Shown here: positions 32,400 through 44,640 of the stretch, piece by piece
Numbering within the stretch: the stretch's first letter is position 1
Layout: the number at the start of each line of letters is the position of its first letter
Source of the DNA: Rapana venosa
Lineage: Eukaryota > Mollusca > Gastropoda > Neogastropoda > Muricidae
Length of the DNA: 64,000 nt
Assembly: GCA_028751875.1 (NCBI GenBank)
Contig: CM054165.1
Location: 30,237,078-30,301,077 of the forward strand
Reading direction: 5' to 3'
Position numbers and translations under genes: made by a program
The notes under the pieces: model-generated
Databases searched by the model: none
What the model was told of the DNA's origin: nothing
Seen by the model: the letters and a program-made list of their open reading frames with translations, nothing else

Positions 32400-34560
32400 A
32401 GGTTTATATGAACTAGACCATCTTCTAGTATTTTAATCGTAAATCTGTTAATTCCATTAGTTTATTTAAAGTTTTGGTGGCCTATTGTCCTTGTGGCAAT
32501 CACATGATTTAGATTTCAAAATGGATGGAGAGCCGATGTATTACACTCTGACCACCAAGCTGCAAGATTGTTTAAGTCCCTTTTGCAATAAGTACTACAG
32601 AGTTTTTACATCAATGATCAGGCTTATGTATGGTAGTATCGTCAGCAAAGAGTTCACAAGTGGATGAAACATGGAGATTAAGATCGTTGAAATAATATAG
32701 AAAAGAGACTGGGGCCCTAGCACGGAATCCCTGGAGAATACCCTACTTCACAGTGCTAAAGGGACGACAAATTGAATTTGATAAACGAGCGTTGTCGCTT
32801 TATCAAGAAACGAGGTAATCAGTTTTAGAGAGTCCCTGCGCATAAACCATACAGCGAGTTGTCTTACGTAAGAGTTTGTGGTCAAATACAGTCAAATTGC
32901 CTTGGCAAAGTCAACAAAAACTGGCTCGCAGTTATGATGTTAGTATGGTTTGATATTTAAATGCCAAATAGCTCTATGAGATACGGAGTCAGTATGAACA
33001 TGAATAATTTATCTCAAAAGCCGCTTGATTAGATGAAATAGAATTATGCTCAGTATAGTATACAGAAGATGTGCTTTAAATGTTTGTACTAAAGGGTTTA
33101 GATAAAATAGATAGAAATCAAATTAGGTCGATAGTTGAATGTTCATTTGGACACGCAGAGTTAAGAAGTAGTACATAACTTTGGCAACTTTAAAACAATT
33201 TGATGATAGGAACTTTTTTTCATGCATAGATTATAGAAATTTAAGGAGTGTTCAATATTACTTGCGCCGCGGAAATCTTCCAAAATTTTGCTGTCTCAAT
33301 TATCTAAGCCACGGATTTTGTTGTTTTAAGTGAACACAACGTTTCCCTTAATGGCACGTCATGCAAACACAACAATATATTTGAATGACAGTTTAGACTT
33401 TGTTGACTTAGACTACAATATTGCTCTGTAAAAGAGTTGGTAAGAAATTGAATTCTGAGCGGTCATAATTTACAATTTTTTTCAGCAATAGTAACAAAAG
33501 TGTTGATTATAGAGATTATCTCAGATAGACCTTTACTGATAAGCACATTTGATGAAGATGATTTACCTGCTAACTGATTAATTTGCTCCAGAGAGACTTG
33601 GGTCCTTAGATGATATTAACTCACTGAAATATTTCTTTTTGCAATTCGTTTTTCAGAATGGCACTCTTTACTTGTTCCTTAAAATTTTTCATCTCTTCCT
33701 GTGTTTTTAGTAAATTATCTCGGACGTTATGGCTTCAGTGTTTTCATCAGTAATCAGGGTTGTTTATCTTTAGCTTTAACAACGTCTGATTCTAAAGGGT
33801 CGTGACTATCAAAGTTAAATGAAAAAATGATTATACCAAGATTTCAAGTGCTGATCATCTGGTCAGTAAACTGATAGACATCGGAGAATTAAGCTTTACT
33901 TAAGACGGACCAAAATTTTTTTCATTTAACGTTCTATAGCTGCGTAAAAGAAATGTATTTGTGGTTGCATCTGGGAATTTTTAGCACCTTTTTTTGACCA
34001 ATAAAGCATACAGGATAGTGATCTCTAAGACCATATACTGGTACAGACAGTTCTATACAATGTCTGATGGAGTTGTTGTGTATATATTGTCCAAGTCAGT
34101 GTTTCAGAACGAGAGTTAGTCCTTGTAGGAGTAGGCTTACCAAATTGTGACAGATTAAACACCCAAAGATTCTTTTACATTTCAGTCATTAGCTTAAGAA
34201 AATCAATAGTTGAAATCACGGCAAGTACAGATTTAATGTCATTTTAGTAAGACTTCAAACAACATCCAAGCATTTGTTCAAATTACTCAAAAACCAACTA
34301 ATGTCGTTCATCTGGTGTGATCGAAACAAAAAATCCAACACTAATGGTTAGGCTTCGCGTTTCGCGTATTTCCAGCCATATACATTCACTGCCAAAGATA
34401 TCAAATAATGTATAATCTGCTTATAGTTTTACTAGACTGGAAGTATAGAGAAATTAACCTCTGATTCTAAGTTGGTTTTGGCCATCTCGTCTGATAGAAT
34501 TATAGCTCTAGACCTGGATATTATAATCATCTGCAACTTTAGATTACAACGCTATGACTC
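32400..34560 (-). mobile_element. LINE C (CR1/L2/jockey group), decayed, copy 1
   Basis: On the minus strand the order is endonuclease, then reverse transcriptase. The endonuclease part (about 34520-34000) has TISVGFFVSITPDER, NLWVFNLSQF, a decayed GDFN-type segment near 34200-34225 and DHYPVCFI near 34030. The RT part has PVFVDFAKA (about 32899-32924), DSVLGP (about 32720) and the catalytic LFADDTT (32632-32652). Many stops and frameshifts separate these pieces, so no product is made. RT ends near 32460. It lies in clean sequence, so the decay is real. Confidence 0.72.
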
Positions 34561-35150
34561 AGAAAAGCCAAAAAAATGAAAGGGCCTATTTACATTTTGA
34601 TAAAATGAAGGCAGAGTCCGAAACTATTATTTAGCAATACAAACATTTAAAAACCTACTTTGAATCCATATCTAGTTAAGCCAACCATTGGAATGGACAG
34701 TTTTTGGCCATAAAGTATACAATTAGTGCAAAGACAATAAAAAAAAAAAATTGTTCACTCTAACAATACATATTGCTGGTAAGCTCTGCGACAATTTTAG
34801 CAAACCCACAATACAAAAAGAGTTCAAAAGTAGACTTAAAATTGAATGCAAAATTATATCTCTTCAAACGCTATTACACCGGAACAGAAACTCACAAAAT
34901 CAAAGAGCAGAAAGTCCAAAAATTGGAATGAAAATAGCCATACTAAAAGCAAAATAAATAGCAAAGAAAGCGAAATCAAACACAACTTCAAAGCCAAGTG
35001 TAAACGAGAACTGCAAACTCTGAATCAATCCAAAAGTAACCTTGCATGACCAGATATTAAACAACACTCATCAAATGTTTATCAAGAGAAATACTCTAGC
35101 ATGACATTATTATTCCTTAATCAGTTCTATTTTCAACATCCACAGAGTCC
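34561..35150. other. Unassigned AT-rich sequence
   Basis: The duplication boundary falls at 34874. The plus frame 34846-35049 (67 codons, Lys/Ser/Asn-rich) has no recognised domain. Confidence 0.35.
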
Positions 35151-35159
35151 AATGTCTGT

Positions 35160-35710
35160 TCACACAGCACACACACACACACACACGATAGTTCACTCGC
35201 GCGCGCGCAGCGCGCGGCGCGCTGAAATACATACACCCATCTGCAATCAAACATGCACTAATGCGCCTCACTAAACACTGCCTGCATGGCTCCCCTAACG
35301 GTCTGCACCATACACACACCCATTCCAGCCTGCAGAGCACTGCGCGCGTGCCCCCTACTCTCCCCCCCCCCCTCCCCCAGGTTGCACAACATACATGCAC
35401 ATAAGGCACGTGCCAAAGGAAAATAGAACATCAAACACACCGTCCCCCCCCTCATAAGCACACCGCATGACCCGGCTCACGGATGCACAGCATACTTGTA
35501 GTTTCAGGATGCACGGACATGCATTACCTCCCATCAGAACACTTACATCAACCACCCCGGAAGTCAATAAATGCACGCTCCTTTCCACCAACACAGCCAC
35601 AATCACCCACAAGTACACAAACAGAACATTACACATGGATTCACACAACACACACGACACACACACACACACACAACACACACACACACACACAACACAC
35701 ACAAACCCTC
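35160..35710. repeat. CA and CG repeats with unassigned spacer
   Basis: (CA)n at 35168-35186, CGCGCG at 35198-35222 and (CA)n at 35645-35705. The sequence between is not recognised. Confidence 0.6.
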
Positions 35711-36125
35711 ATTAATCTAACTGTAACTTTTTTCTGATGAACAGACCAGTCTTGAAGGAGGGAGACAATATATTATGATTTGTCTTTTTCTTCTAGCTCG
35801 TTTGTTGTTTTTGTTAAATGCATGTTTTGCTGCCACTCACATGGCATAACTTTTGACATAGTGATTTTGCACTTCAAGAGTTTCTAACATTCATGATAAC
35901 ACTTTTTAAATAAAATTAAACGAAAGGACAAAATCACTCTGTTGATCATTCTTCATTGAGGGAGAAAAAAAACTCTTTCATGATGGTCTACATCTGAAAA
36001 GAATTTGGGATGCCATATTGAGGAGTTGGTAACAAATTGTCCAGGTTGGGACACCAAGTACGGGGGTTGCGTCCACTGTGTGCTGGGTGGTGGCACTGGT
36101 GCATGGCAACAGTCTGTAGGGCTGG
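35711..36125. other. Unassigned, unique-looking sequence with possible coding fragment
   Basis: At 35960-36015 the plus strand reads KLFHDGLHLKR. After one frameshift it continues CHIEELVTNCPGWDTKYGG to about 36080. The D-G-L-H-L motif recalls the C-terminal Asp-x-x-His block of SGNH-type hydrolases, but the rest of the domain is not visible. The minus strand is open in all three frames over the same stretch. Confidence 0.2.
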
Positions 36126-37885
36126 TGAGGAATGGGGATGAAGGGGGATAGGGAGAGGAGAGAGGATGCGAGAGGAGAGAGAGAGAGAGAGAGAAGATAG
36201 AGAGAGAGAGAGAAAAGATAGAGAAGGAGATCGACAACAGAGACAGAACAAAAAGACAGAACAGATAGACAACATTCACCAAGAGAAAGAGACAGATATA
36301 CAAAAGAAACAGACCAAAACAAATGAGACAGAAGACCGATAAACAAAAGATAGACAAACAGAACACAAAGAGAGAAATATACAGATAAACTGAACAGAGA
36401 CAAAGAGGAAAGAGACAGACAGAGACAGAGAAAAGAGTACAGAGAGAGACAGATAGCAGACAGAAAAAGAAGGAAGAGAGAGACAGTACAGAGACAAAGA
36501 GAAAGAGAGACCGGTATACTGACAGGAGGACAAAAAGATAGACTGATAGACAAGACACGCAAGAGAGAAGAGAAGACAGATAGACAGACACAGACAGAGA
36601 AAAGAGAAAAGACAGATTAGACATACACAGAGAAAAAGAGAAAGAGACAGATAGACAGACAGAGACAGAGAGAAAGAGAAAGAGACAGTATAAACAGACA
36701 GAGACGGGGAAAAAGATAAAAAGACAGACATAACGGGAGAAAAGAGACAAACAGCAGAGACAAGAGATAGAGAAAAAAAGACCATATAAAACAGACAGAG
36801 GACGGGGAGAAAAGGAGACAGATTGACAGACAGAGACGGGGAGAAAGAGACAGATAGACAGACAAGACGGGAGAAAGAGACAGATAGACAGACAAGATAA
36901 AGATAAGAGACAGATCTCAACAGATACGGGGAGAAAGAGACATATAGAAGACATAGATAAAGATAAAAGAGACAGATAGACAGACAGAGGACGGGGAGAA
37001 AGAGACGATAGGCAACAGTGACAGAGAGAAAGAGAAGAAGGACAGATAACAGCAGAGCTGGGGAAAAGAAGAAAGTAGACAGGAGATACAGGAGACGGGA
37101 GAAAGAGACAGAGAGCAGCCAGCGACAGAGGATAAATAGGAAAGAAGCAGGATAGCCAGGGACAGAGACCGGGTAGAAAGAGACAGACGGACAGACAGGA
37201 GACAGAGATAAAGATAATGAGACAAGAATAGACAGGACAGAGACGGAGAAAGAGACAGATAGTCAGAGGCGGGGAGGAAAATGACATGATAAAAAGACGT
37301 GGTAGAAAGAGAAAAGAACAGATAGACATACAGAGACAAGGAGAATGAGAAAGAGACAGATACGAACAGACAAGACAAAGAGAAAGAGAGACTGACAGAC
37401 CGACAGAGAGAACGAAAAAGATACAGACAACACAGACAGAGACAAATAGAGAAAAAGAGACAGATAGATACAGACACAGAGCAAACGATAGAGAGAGCAG
37501 AGACAAATATAGCAAAAGAGACAGACAAAGACAGAGACAAATAGAGAAAAAAAGACAGATAGACAGACACATACACAGAGCAAATAGAGAAAAAAAGAGA
37601 CAGAATGGGATAGACCGACAGACACATACAGAGAGGAAAGAGAAAGACACAGAGAAGACAGACAGACACAGACACAAAAGAAAAATACAGAGAGATTCAG
37701 ACACACAGACACCAGAGCAGTAGACAAAAGAGAAAAAAAGAGACAGATAGAACGACAGAAACAAAGAGAAAAAGAAAGACACACACAATAGACGAAGTGT
37801 CATCTGCCAGATACACAGGCACAGAACATGAGACAAAGAGAGACAGAAAGACAGATTCATCAAGACAGAGAAACACAGACAGAGA
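36126..37885. repeat. AGACAG-type minisatellite, ~1.75 kb
   Basis: Irregular units of about 30-36 bases made of GACAGATAGACAGACAGAGA, ACGGGGAGAAAGAGACAG and ACAAAGAGAAA words. The absence of certain triplets keeps the minus strand open for about 700 codons of Ser/Leu/Cys/Val-rich translation. That frame has no domain and is not called as a gene. Confidence 0.9.
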
Positions 37886-38049
37886 ACAAACAGACAGACC
37901 ACAGACAACAACGTGAAACCGGCGAGGTGGGTTGTAACATCCCTACTGAATGGTGACACCACCGTCAGCCATGGTGATAGATAATTGATATATACGTCAC
38001 ATCCGGAGATTGCTGCTGGGCTGCAGCTGCTGCTGAATGTGTGAATATC
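37886..38049. other. Unassigned spacer
   Basis: No recognisable feature. Confidence 0.35.
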
Positions 38050-39028
38050 ACACAGCACCCACACACACTCTCCAACTCACGCGCGCGCCGCCACGCACCG
38101 CACAGCAACCAAACACACCACACACACACATAACACACCAACAGCACATAACACACAACACACAACCACATGACACACCGCACACACACACACCACCACA
38201 CAAGCGCACAAGCACGTACGGCACCACATACATACATACACCCACACCCACTCATTCATTTATTCACACACTGGCACACACATGCATGCATGCCATGCAC
38301 TAATAATAGGTACCAATTATTTATACATATAGACTCTTCTTCGCGCTCTGACTGTGCGGTGTGTCTGTCTGCCTGTCTTTCTGTCTGTCTGTATCTCCTC
38401 TCTCCTCTCCTCCATCGGTGGTCTCTCACCGTCGAGTCTCTCTCCTTCTCTCTCTCTCACTCTCTCTTCCCCCTTTCCTTCTCCCTTCCACACAAAACAC
38501 TAAACACACACACACACAAACACGCACGGGCTGCGCACACCACACACAGAATTCACTAACACCCGATATATACACTCTCTTTCGTTCTTTCGTCTCCTTC
38601 CTCTCTCTCTCTCATCTCTCGTTCATCTGCTACATCTCTTCACTCACTCTCCTCATCTCTCTCATCAGTCAGTCTCTCGCGTCGTCCTCTAACTCATCTC
38701 TCTCTCGCTCCTCCTCTCTTCCTCACCCGACGCCCCTGCCCCCCCCCCCCCCCACACACACAAGCACCGCGTGCCCCATAACACGTATACTCTGTTTATT
38801 ACCAGCATGCACAAGCGCCTGGCCAAAACACAGCCCACACACATACACACAAACACTAGACACAAACACTCAAATACACCCATTAACACAAACACACCCA
38901 TGCACACACGCATGCACTCACACACATTACAATACACACAAACACGCACAACGCAACACGTTTCACTCTCTCTCTCACACATACACACACACACTCACTA
39001 TCAAGAAATCACACACACACACCCACAC

Positions 39029-39070
<42 letters not shown>

Positions 39071-39690
39071 GCGCTCCTTCTCTCTCGCGACACAGGGAGC
39101 ACACACACCCAACACACACACATACACACACCTCAACACACAAACACACACAAATTAATAGAGACACACACTCACACTATACACACACGCACCACTCTCA
39201 CACACCACAAACTGACAACTCACGCAAACACACAAACGGACACACACGCACGCATACAGACACCACACGCACGCACACACAAACACAGACACACTCACAC
39301 GCACACGCTCACACACGACACTCAAACAAGCAAACACACCACAAATAACGCTCACTTCTCCCTCTCGCTTCTCTCTCATTCACATACACTCACTCAAACC
39401 CACACACACACAACACACGCGCACTACGCTCTCTCTCTCATCTCTCTCTCTCTCACTCTCTCGGACACACAACACACACAACACACACACACACACACCA
39501 CACACACACAAGAGCACACCGAGGCACACACACATGCACATACACACACCTAAAAACTAACACACACCCACACCAAACACACACACACACAAACACTCAC
39601 AACACACACACACACCACGACACACACACACACACGCACGCACAGGCGGACAGCACACACACACAGGAACACACACACCACGATCAAAAT
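38050..39690. repeat. CA and CT microsatellite field
   Basis: CACA-rich at 38050-38280, 38500-38560 and 38760-39690. CT-rich at 38380-38470, 38580-38720 and 39430-39460. His/Thr-rich and Cys/Val-rich frames are composition artefacts. Confidence 0.9.
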
Positions 39691-40320
39691 GACCGACAGG
39701 TGATTTCCGATGTCTTCCTAGCAAACAACCTGCTGTCAGTTTGAAGTTACTGTGTGATGATATTATTGAGTCAGTGTATTGATAGGTTAATAACAGGTTT
39801 GATTTGTGTGTGTGTGGTGTGGTGGAGTGTGTGTGGTGTGTGTTGTGTCCTGTGTGTGTATGGGTGGGATGTCTGTCGTGTCGTGTGGTGTTTGTCCTGT
39901 GTCCCGCTGTGTCTGAGGTGTTGTCAGTCGGGCATGTGATGTTTGTACACTACAAGCAATACAATCCACACAATACAATACAATACACTAAAGCATACCA
40001 AACACTGCAATGCAATACAATATAATGCAACATGTAAAAAGAACAATTCAATATAATAGCGAATGCAGATATATTACATACGATAACAATAGCAATATAT
40101 AGCAATACAATACAAGACAGTAGTCCTCCATCCAAAATACCGAGGGCTACAGGTCATTAAAGAATGAAATAGTATTAAACATCACAGAAGTATTCATGAA
40201 CTATATTGAACTACAAATAAAACAAAAACAAAAATACATTCTCTAACTGAACAAACCGTAACTTGTTTTTATCATTGGTGGGAATAATCACTTTCAAATC
40301 CGACGACGTCGTACGTCGGT
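39691..40320. other. Unassigned sequence with GT and CAATA repeats
   Basis: GT-rich at 39805-39870 and (AATAC)n-like words at 39955-40110. No gene is recognised. Confidence 0.45.
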
Positions 40321-40705
40321 CGACGTTGTTGTTTGTTGTTGTTGTTGTTGTTGAGAGGAGGAAGGGAGGGAGGAGGAGGAGGAGGATGGTGATGACGGCG
40401 ACGACGACGAGATTGATGATGATGATGCAGATGATGATGATGGATGACGGACGGGCACGACGACGACGAGACACTGACGATGTGTGGGTGGTGTGTGGTG
40501 GTGGTGTGGTGCTGCTGCTGCTGCTGCGCTGTCTGCGGTTGTTGTTGTTATTGTTATTGTTGTTGTCGAGATGGATGATGAGATGATGATGAATGAATGA
40601 TATGATTTTGATGATGAAGTATGGATGATGAAGAGATGATGATGGAATGGATGATGTATCAAGAAACATGAGATGATTATGATGATGATGATGAAATATT
40701 CATTT
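40321..40705. repeat. GTT/GAC/GAT triplet array
   Basis: (GTT)n at 40326-40353, GAC/GAT triplets at 40380-40480, CTG at 40510-40527 and GAT to 40695. Poly-Ser/Asn frames are artefacts. Confidence 0.85.
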
Positions 40706-40799
40706 ATCGTTACTTGTCAGAGTTGCCAATGTGTCACCAAATGGTGAATCATTTTCTTTTTCTTTTTTATTTTTATTAAGCGACGTGGATAAATCCGCC

Positions 40800-41035
40800 A
40801 ACCATAAATGGTAGCAGCATTCCTACTTCGGGGGGATCCAATTAGGGATGTGAAACCGAAGCCCAGCAATCCCAGCACAGTCAGGAAAAGAGAGGAAGGC
40901 CAAGAAACACCTGCGAAACGTGACCTTGAGCAGAAACCAGAAAGATGGGGAAATACCTGGAGAACAGCTGAGATAATAGCCCAGAACAGAGGACACTGGC
41001 GGCTGATTTGGTCGGTGCGGCATAATTATTTATTT
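40800..41035 (+). mobile_element. LINE RT C-terminal remnant, second family
   Basis: Plus frame 40808-41047 contains KRDLEQKPERWGNTWRTAE, then AQNRGHW and a final R-H. The pattern R-R-D-L-E-x-E ... G-x-x-W-x-x-x-E-x-x-A-Q-x-R-x-x-W is the C-terminal signature of another group of endonuclease/reverse-transcriptase proteins common in invertebrates. Its first 20 codons overlap a reversed CCCGAAGT-type block. Confidence 0.6.
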
Positions 41036-41039
41036 TATT

Positions 41040-41466
41040 TATTTTAATACCACTTTAAGAAGTCACTAGATTTCTCTCGATAAATTTGGGCTGCTCTCCC
41101 CCGGGGAGAGCACGTCAACGCCACAACAGCAGCGCCACCCTTTTTTTTTTTTTTTTGTTTATTTTTTGGGTCAGGCAACTGGTATTTCTTTCCCTATCAA
41201 GTGGCTTTTTCTAAAATTTTGCCAGGGACAACTCTCAATGGTTGAGCCGTGGTTCTTTTACGCCGCTGCTAATTTTCTGTAACACTAGGGACCTCGGTTT
41301 AATCATCTCATCCGAAAGACTCGCGCCAACACCCCATACATGGTCAAATGGATGGAAAAAGTGTCGGCACCCAGACAGACGGGATTACGAACCACCGCAC
41401 ACTTCGCGCGACCGGGGCGGCTTTTTGCTGTTCTAGACAGGCGCGTTACCTCTAGACCACCGAACC
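41040..41466 (-). repeat. tRNA-derived SINE, family 2, copy 3
   Basis: Minus-strand head near 41440-41466 (A box TGGTCTAGAGG) and B-box region near 41383-41394 with one inserted base. The core lies near 41300-41320 and the tail at 41040-41075. Confidence 0.75.
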
Positions 41467-42020
41467 ACCTGCAAGGGCTCCAAGGATGATGGCCTAAGTA
41501 AGTAAGTCAGGAGGTAACTTACCTTGCTCTTTTATCCGCTGTTTCAACTGTTCGTGAGTTCCTTTTTTCACGTGAACAAGTTCGTAAGCGCACATGACAG
41601 AAGTATTTTTATTAAAAAAATCTCCTTCGAAAGATCCGACTACGAGTATATTCCCTGTCTAACTGGAAGAAGAGGGCAAGGCTGGACTGGAACCGCAGGG
41701 AGACTTCACGGTTTTTACTTGTTAGGCAGGTGCGAAGTTTAAACCTTCGGCCACCTCTTTCTTAAACTTCGTTATAAATTAGTCATCGATTTTTTTTGGG
41801 GAATAGAATTTACAACAAACTAATGAGAGCTGATTGAGTGTGAAGGTGATTAGATGAAAAGTTGATATTTGATATGGAGTAGCGAACAATCGTGGTAGGT
41901 GTTACTGGGGGGAAAATCCCCGGACAATAAAGGCAAAAGGACCAAAAATAAAATGAATCAGAATAGAGGAAGAGGAAAAATAGACGGAAAGCATACTTGG
42001 TATTGGAGGATGGATGGCAT
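41467..42020. other. Unassigned sequence with a possible SINE head
   Basis: On the minus strand 41755-41680 reads GGTGGCCGAAGG, then GGTTCCAGTCCAGCC, resembling pol III A and B boxes 50 bases apart. The body is not recognised. The rest (to 42020) is unassigned. Confidence 0.35.
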
Positions 42021-42270
42021 GAACTCTTGTGTGGGGGGGGTGTGTGTGGTGTGTTTGATGTGTGTGTGTGTGTGGTGTGTGGTGTGTTGTAGTGTTGTGC
42101 TGTAGTGTATGTTGGTGTGTGTATCTTGACTGTGTCTGTGTGTATATATGAAGTGTGTGTGTGTCTGTTGTATATGTATTTATTGTGGTGGTGTGTGGTG
42201 GTGTGTGTGGGTGGTTGTGTGTGTTTGTGTGTGTGAGTGTAGAGTGGTGTGTAAGTGGTAGGTGGTTTTG
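42021..42270. repeat. GT microsatellite tract
   Basis: GTGT and GGTGT repeats. Frames on both strands are artefacts. Confidence 0.85.
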
Positions 42271-42760
42271 TAAGAACATTAGGGTGGTCGTGCGATGAAT
42301 TGCATGTGTAACTTTGAAGGTAGCAATTGAAAGAGAGAGAGCGAGATAGAGAGTAGAGGAGAGAGAGCGGAGAGAGAGAGAGAAAAACATACAGCACAGA
42401 ACAGACAGACAGACCAGACAAAGTAGAGAGGAAGGAGAAATATAGCAAGACCCATACAGAAGTTCATAGAGAATGAGACATACAAATAGACAGAGAGTCA
42501 GACAAACACACAAGACATAGACAGAGACAGACAGAGAGAGATACAGAGAGACCTGACAGACTGACAGACGGGACAGAGAGAGAAAGAGGAGAGTGGAGAT
42601 GGGGGATGGAGCGAGAGAAGAGAGAGCTAGCAAGAGAGAGAAAGAGAGAGAGACAGAGAGAGAGAAAGAGAGGGGGGAGAGAGGAGATAGAGATGAGAGA
42701 CAGAGAGAGAGTGAGAGAGAAGGAGAGAGAGAGAGATAGGAGAAAAGGGAGAGGGAGTGG

Positions 42761-42800
<40 letters not shown>

Positions 42801-42845
42801 AGAGGAGAGAAGAGATGAGAGAGAGACAATGAGAAGGGAGGGGGA
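42271..42845. repeat. GA microsatellite tract
   Basis: GAGA/ACAGAC repeats from about 42325 to 42840. Confidence 0.88.
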
Positions 42846-43250
42846 AGGGGGAATTCCCACGAGGTAGATAGAGAAAATTACGGACAGCCCGTGAAATGTC
42901 ATGAAGGCAACTAGCGGTATTAATTGCTTATCACTTGTCCGTCAGCTTGTACTGTTGCCATGTTTCCGTGTCTTCTGTGCAGTCTCGTATCATCCACAGT
43001 CTGGTGGACACACCACACACGCACGCACGCATACTGCACGCGCCACACCCCACAAACACACACTCACGCACGCACACACACACACGCACGCACGCACGCA
43101 CCACGCACGCACAGAGGAATAATTCGTTGTAGAAATACATATTCTATTTTTCTGTGTCGGATGCAGGGATTATGATAAAGTTGTTTCAAAAACAAGATCA
43201 AAATACCTGTCTCTATTGATTATTTATAAGTGTAGATAGTATATATAAAG
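42846..43250. other. Unassigned sequence with CA/CG microsatellite
   Basis: CACG/CGCA repeats at 43012-43110; the flanks are unassigned. Confidence 0.45.
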
Positions 43251-43460
43251 TATTAGTAGTAGTAGTAGTAGAAGTGAGTATATGTCAGTATAGAAGTAGT
43301 CTTAGAAGGAGTTTTTAAAACAGAAATTTAGTGATTTTTCTACGTGAAATAGAAGGAGTAGTAGTGAGTAGAGTAGAAGGTGTAAGTAATGGGACACGAG
43401 CATCACAGCAGCATGCAGCAGCAACAGGCAGCATCAGAAAGGTGTAGTAGTAGTAGTGGT
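43251..43460. repeat. AGT/AGC triplet stretch
   Basis: AGTAGTAGT at 43254-43272, mixed AGC at 43410-43435 and AGT at 43445-43458. Confidence 0.65.
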
Positions 43461-43559
43461 GGTGTGCGGGTGTCGATGTGTAGGAGCGCGTGCGTGCAAG
43501 AGGCAAATAATAAGTATAACAGTCCGGTTGTCCAATCAATGAATTTTATCAACATTGTA

Positions 43560-43840
43560 ATCTTACATTGGTGTGTGTGTGTATAGTGTAGGGGGGGTAG
43601 GTGTATTGTGTGTGTGTGTGCGGTACGCCGTGCGTGTTGTTTGCGCGCGCACGCGCGCCATGGATATTTGTGTGATGTGTGCTTGAGGGTGATGTTAAAA
43701 CTATCTGTGAATGTGTCCTACCGAGCTTTAAATTTAGTTGTTCTAGTTCTTGTGAGATATTCTACGTCTCAATGTGCATGTCAGTATTGTAAATTGCCCT
43801 TCATGGAATGATTAAAGTTTTTTGACTTGCCTTGACTTGC
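43560..43840 (+). mobile_element. LINE B 3' end, strongly 5'-truncated
   Basis: The segment TCAGTATTGTAAATTGCCCT, TCATGGAATGATTAAAGTTT and TTGACTTGCCTTGACTTGC equals the 3' end of LINE B at 62030-62110. The GT/GC-rich part upstream (43570-43660) also parallels its 3' untranslated region. It defines the family's 3' terminus and its TTGAC tail. Confidence 0.75.
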
Positions 43841-43970
43841 ATGAGTGAGTGAGTGAGTGGGTGGTTGAGGTAGAGAGAGGGATGAGATTGAGTTGAGTGA
43901 GTGAGTGAGTGAGAGTAGGGAGGGAGGGAGGAGGGAGGTGGAGTGAGTGAGTGATGAGGAAGAATGATTC
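43841..43970. repeat. GAGT tetranucleotide repeat
   Basis: (GAGT)n with GGGA interruptions at 43840-43955, directly after the LINE tail. Confidence 0.75.
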
Positions 43971-43994
43971 AGCTTTTTTTTAAGAGTAATCTTT

Positions 43995-44356
43995 GATATG
44001 TCTAGTGAGAGTATAATGGAAAAGAGCACTTCTGTGCGCTTTTTTACATCTAGTCCCCGAGTGTATGCGGTTTTGTTAACTTTAGTCATCTGTTCCCACT
44101 GGGGCACACCAATGGCCTATTCTTACGAACAGCGGAAACATGATTTAACGTGTGCGCGAGATGTTCTGTCCGTGCGTTCGCAAAACGGGCCTCGTGGTAA
44201 TAGACTCATCCGAAGGACTTTTTTTGGGAGAGTGGGGAGGCGGGGCCCTAGATTTTAAGCTTCCAGGGTGGGCGAATATCCCCTTAACGGGAATCGAACC
44301 CGGTTGTCAGATTGCGACGCCCTGTTTCTAGACGCACTAGCTATGGCCCGTTCCCT
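43995..44356 (-). repeat. tRNA-derived SINE, family 1
   Basis: Minus-strand copy with core at about 44200-44220. B box is intact near 44290-44300 (GGTTCGATTCC). The A-box region near 44337 is interrupted by extra bases. Confidence 0.8.
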
Positions 44357-44585
44357 AGAGTAGGGATAGAGTGAATGAAGAGGGTGAGGGAGAGAGAGTG
44401 AATGAGAGAGAGTGATAGAGAGAGAGAGAGGAGTGTATCCGACACCACAAACACACACACGAGCACACACCCACACGCACGTCACACACACACACACGCA
44501 TACAGGCACACAACACGCACACGAGCCCAGCGACAGCACACACACAAACATCACACACACACACCCATATATCGTAAGACACGAG

Positions 44586-44616
<31 letters not shown>

Positions 44617-44640
44617 CACATCTAAGTTCAACGAAAAGCA
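44357..44640. repeat. GA and CA microsatellites
   Basis: (GA)n at 44385-44432 and (CA)n with CACG at 44446-44620. Confidence 0.85.

Larger units (their letters stand above)
30695..34874. repeat. Large duplicated block, copy 1
   Basis: The sequence from the terminal (AG)n through ...CAAACGCTAT (34874) is repeated at 47079-51258. The offset of 16,384 stayed constant at every point I compared, including CA microsatellites and A runs. The copies end abruptly at 34874 and 51258, where the following sequences are unrelated. Contents: spacer, CA repeats and a decayed LINE. Confidence 0.93.

Noticed and set aside
32485..32667. Plus-strand 60-codon frame present twice (also 48869-49051)
   Set aside because: Antisense to the reverse transcriptase of LINE C; its openness has no independent support.
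35953..38064. 703-codon minus-strand open frame
   Set aside because: Almost wholly the translation of the AGACAG minisatellite; no domain, all frames similar in composition.
38037..39553. His/Thr-rich frames up to 265 codons
   Set aside because: CA microsatellite translations.
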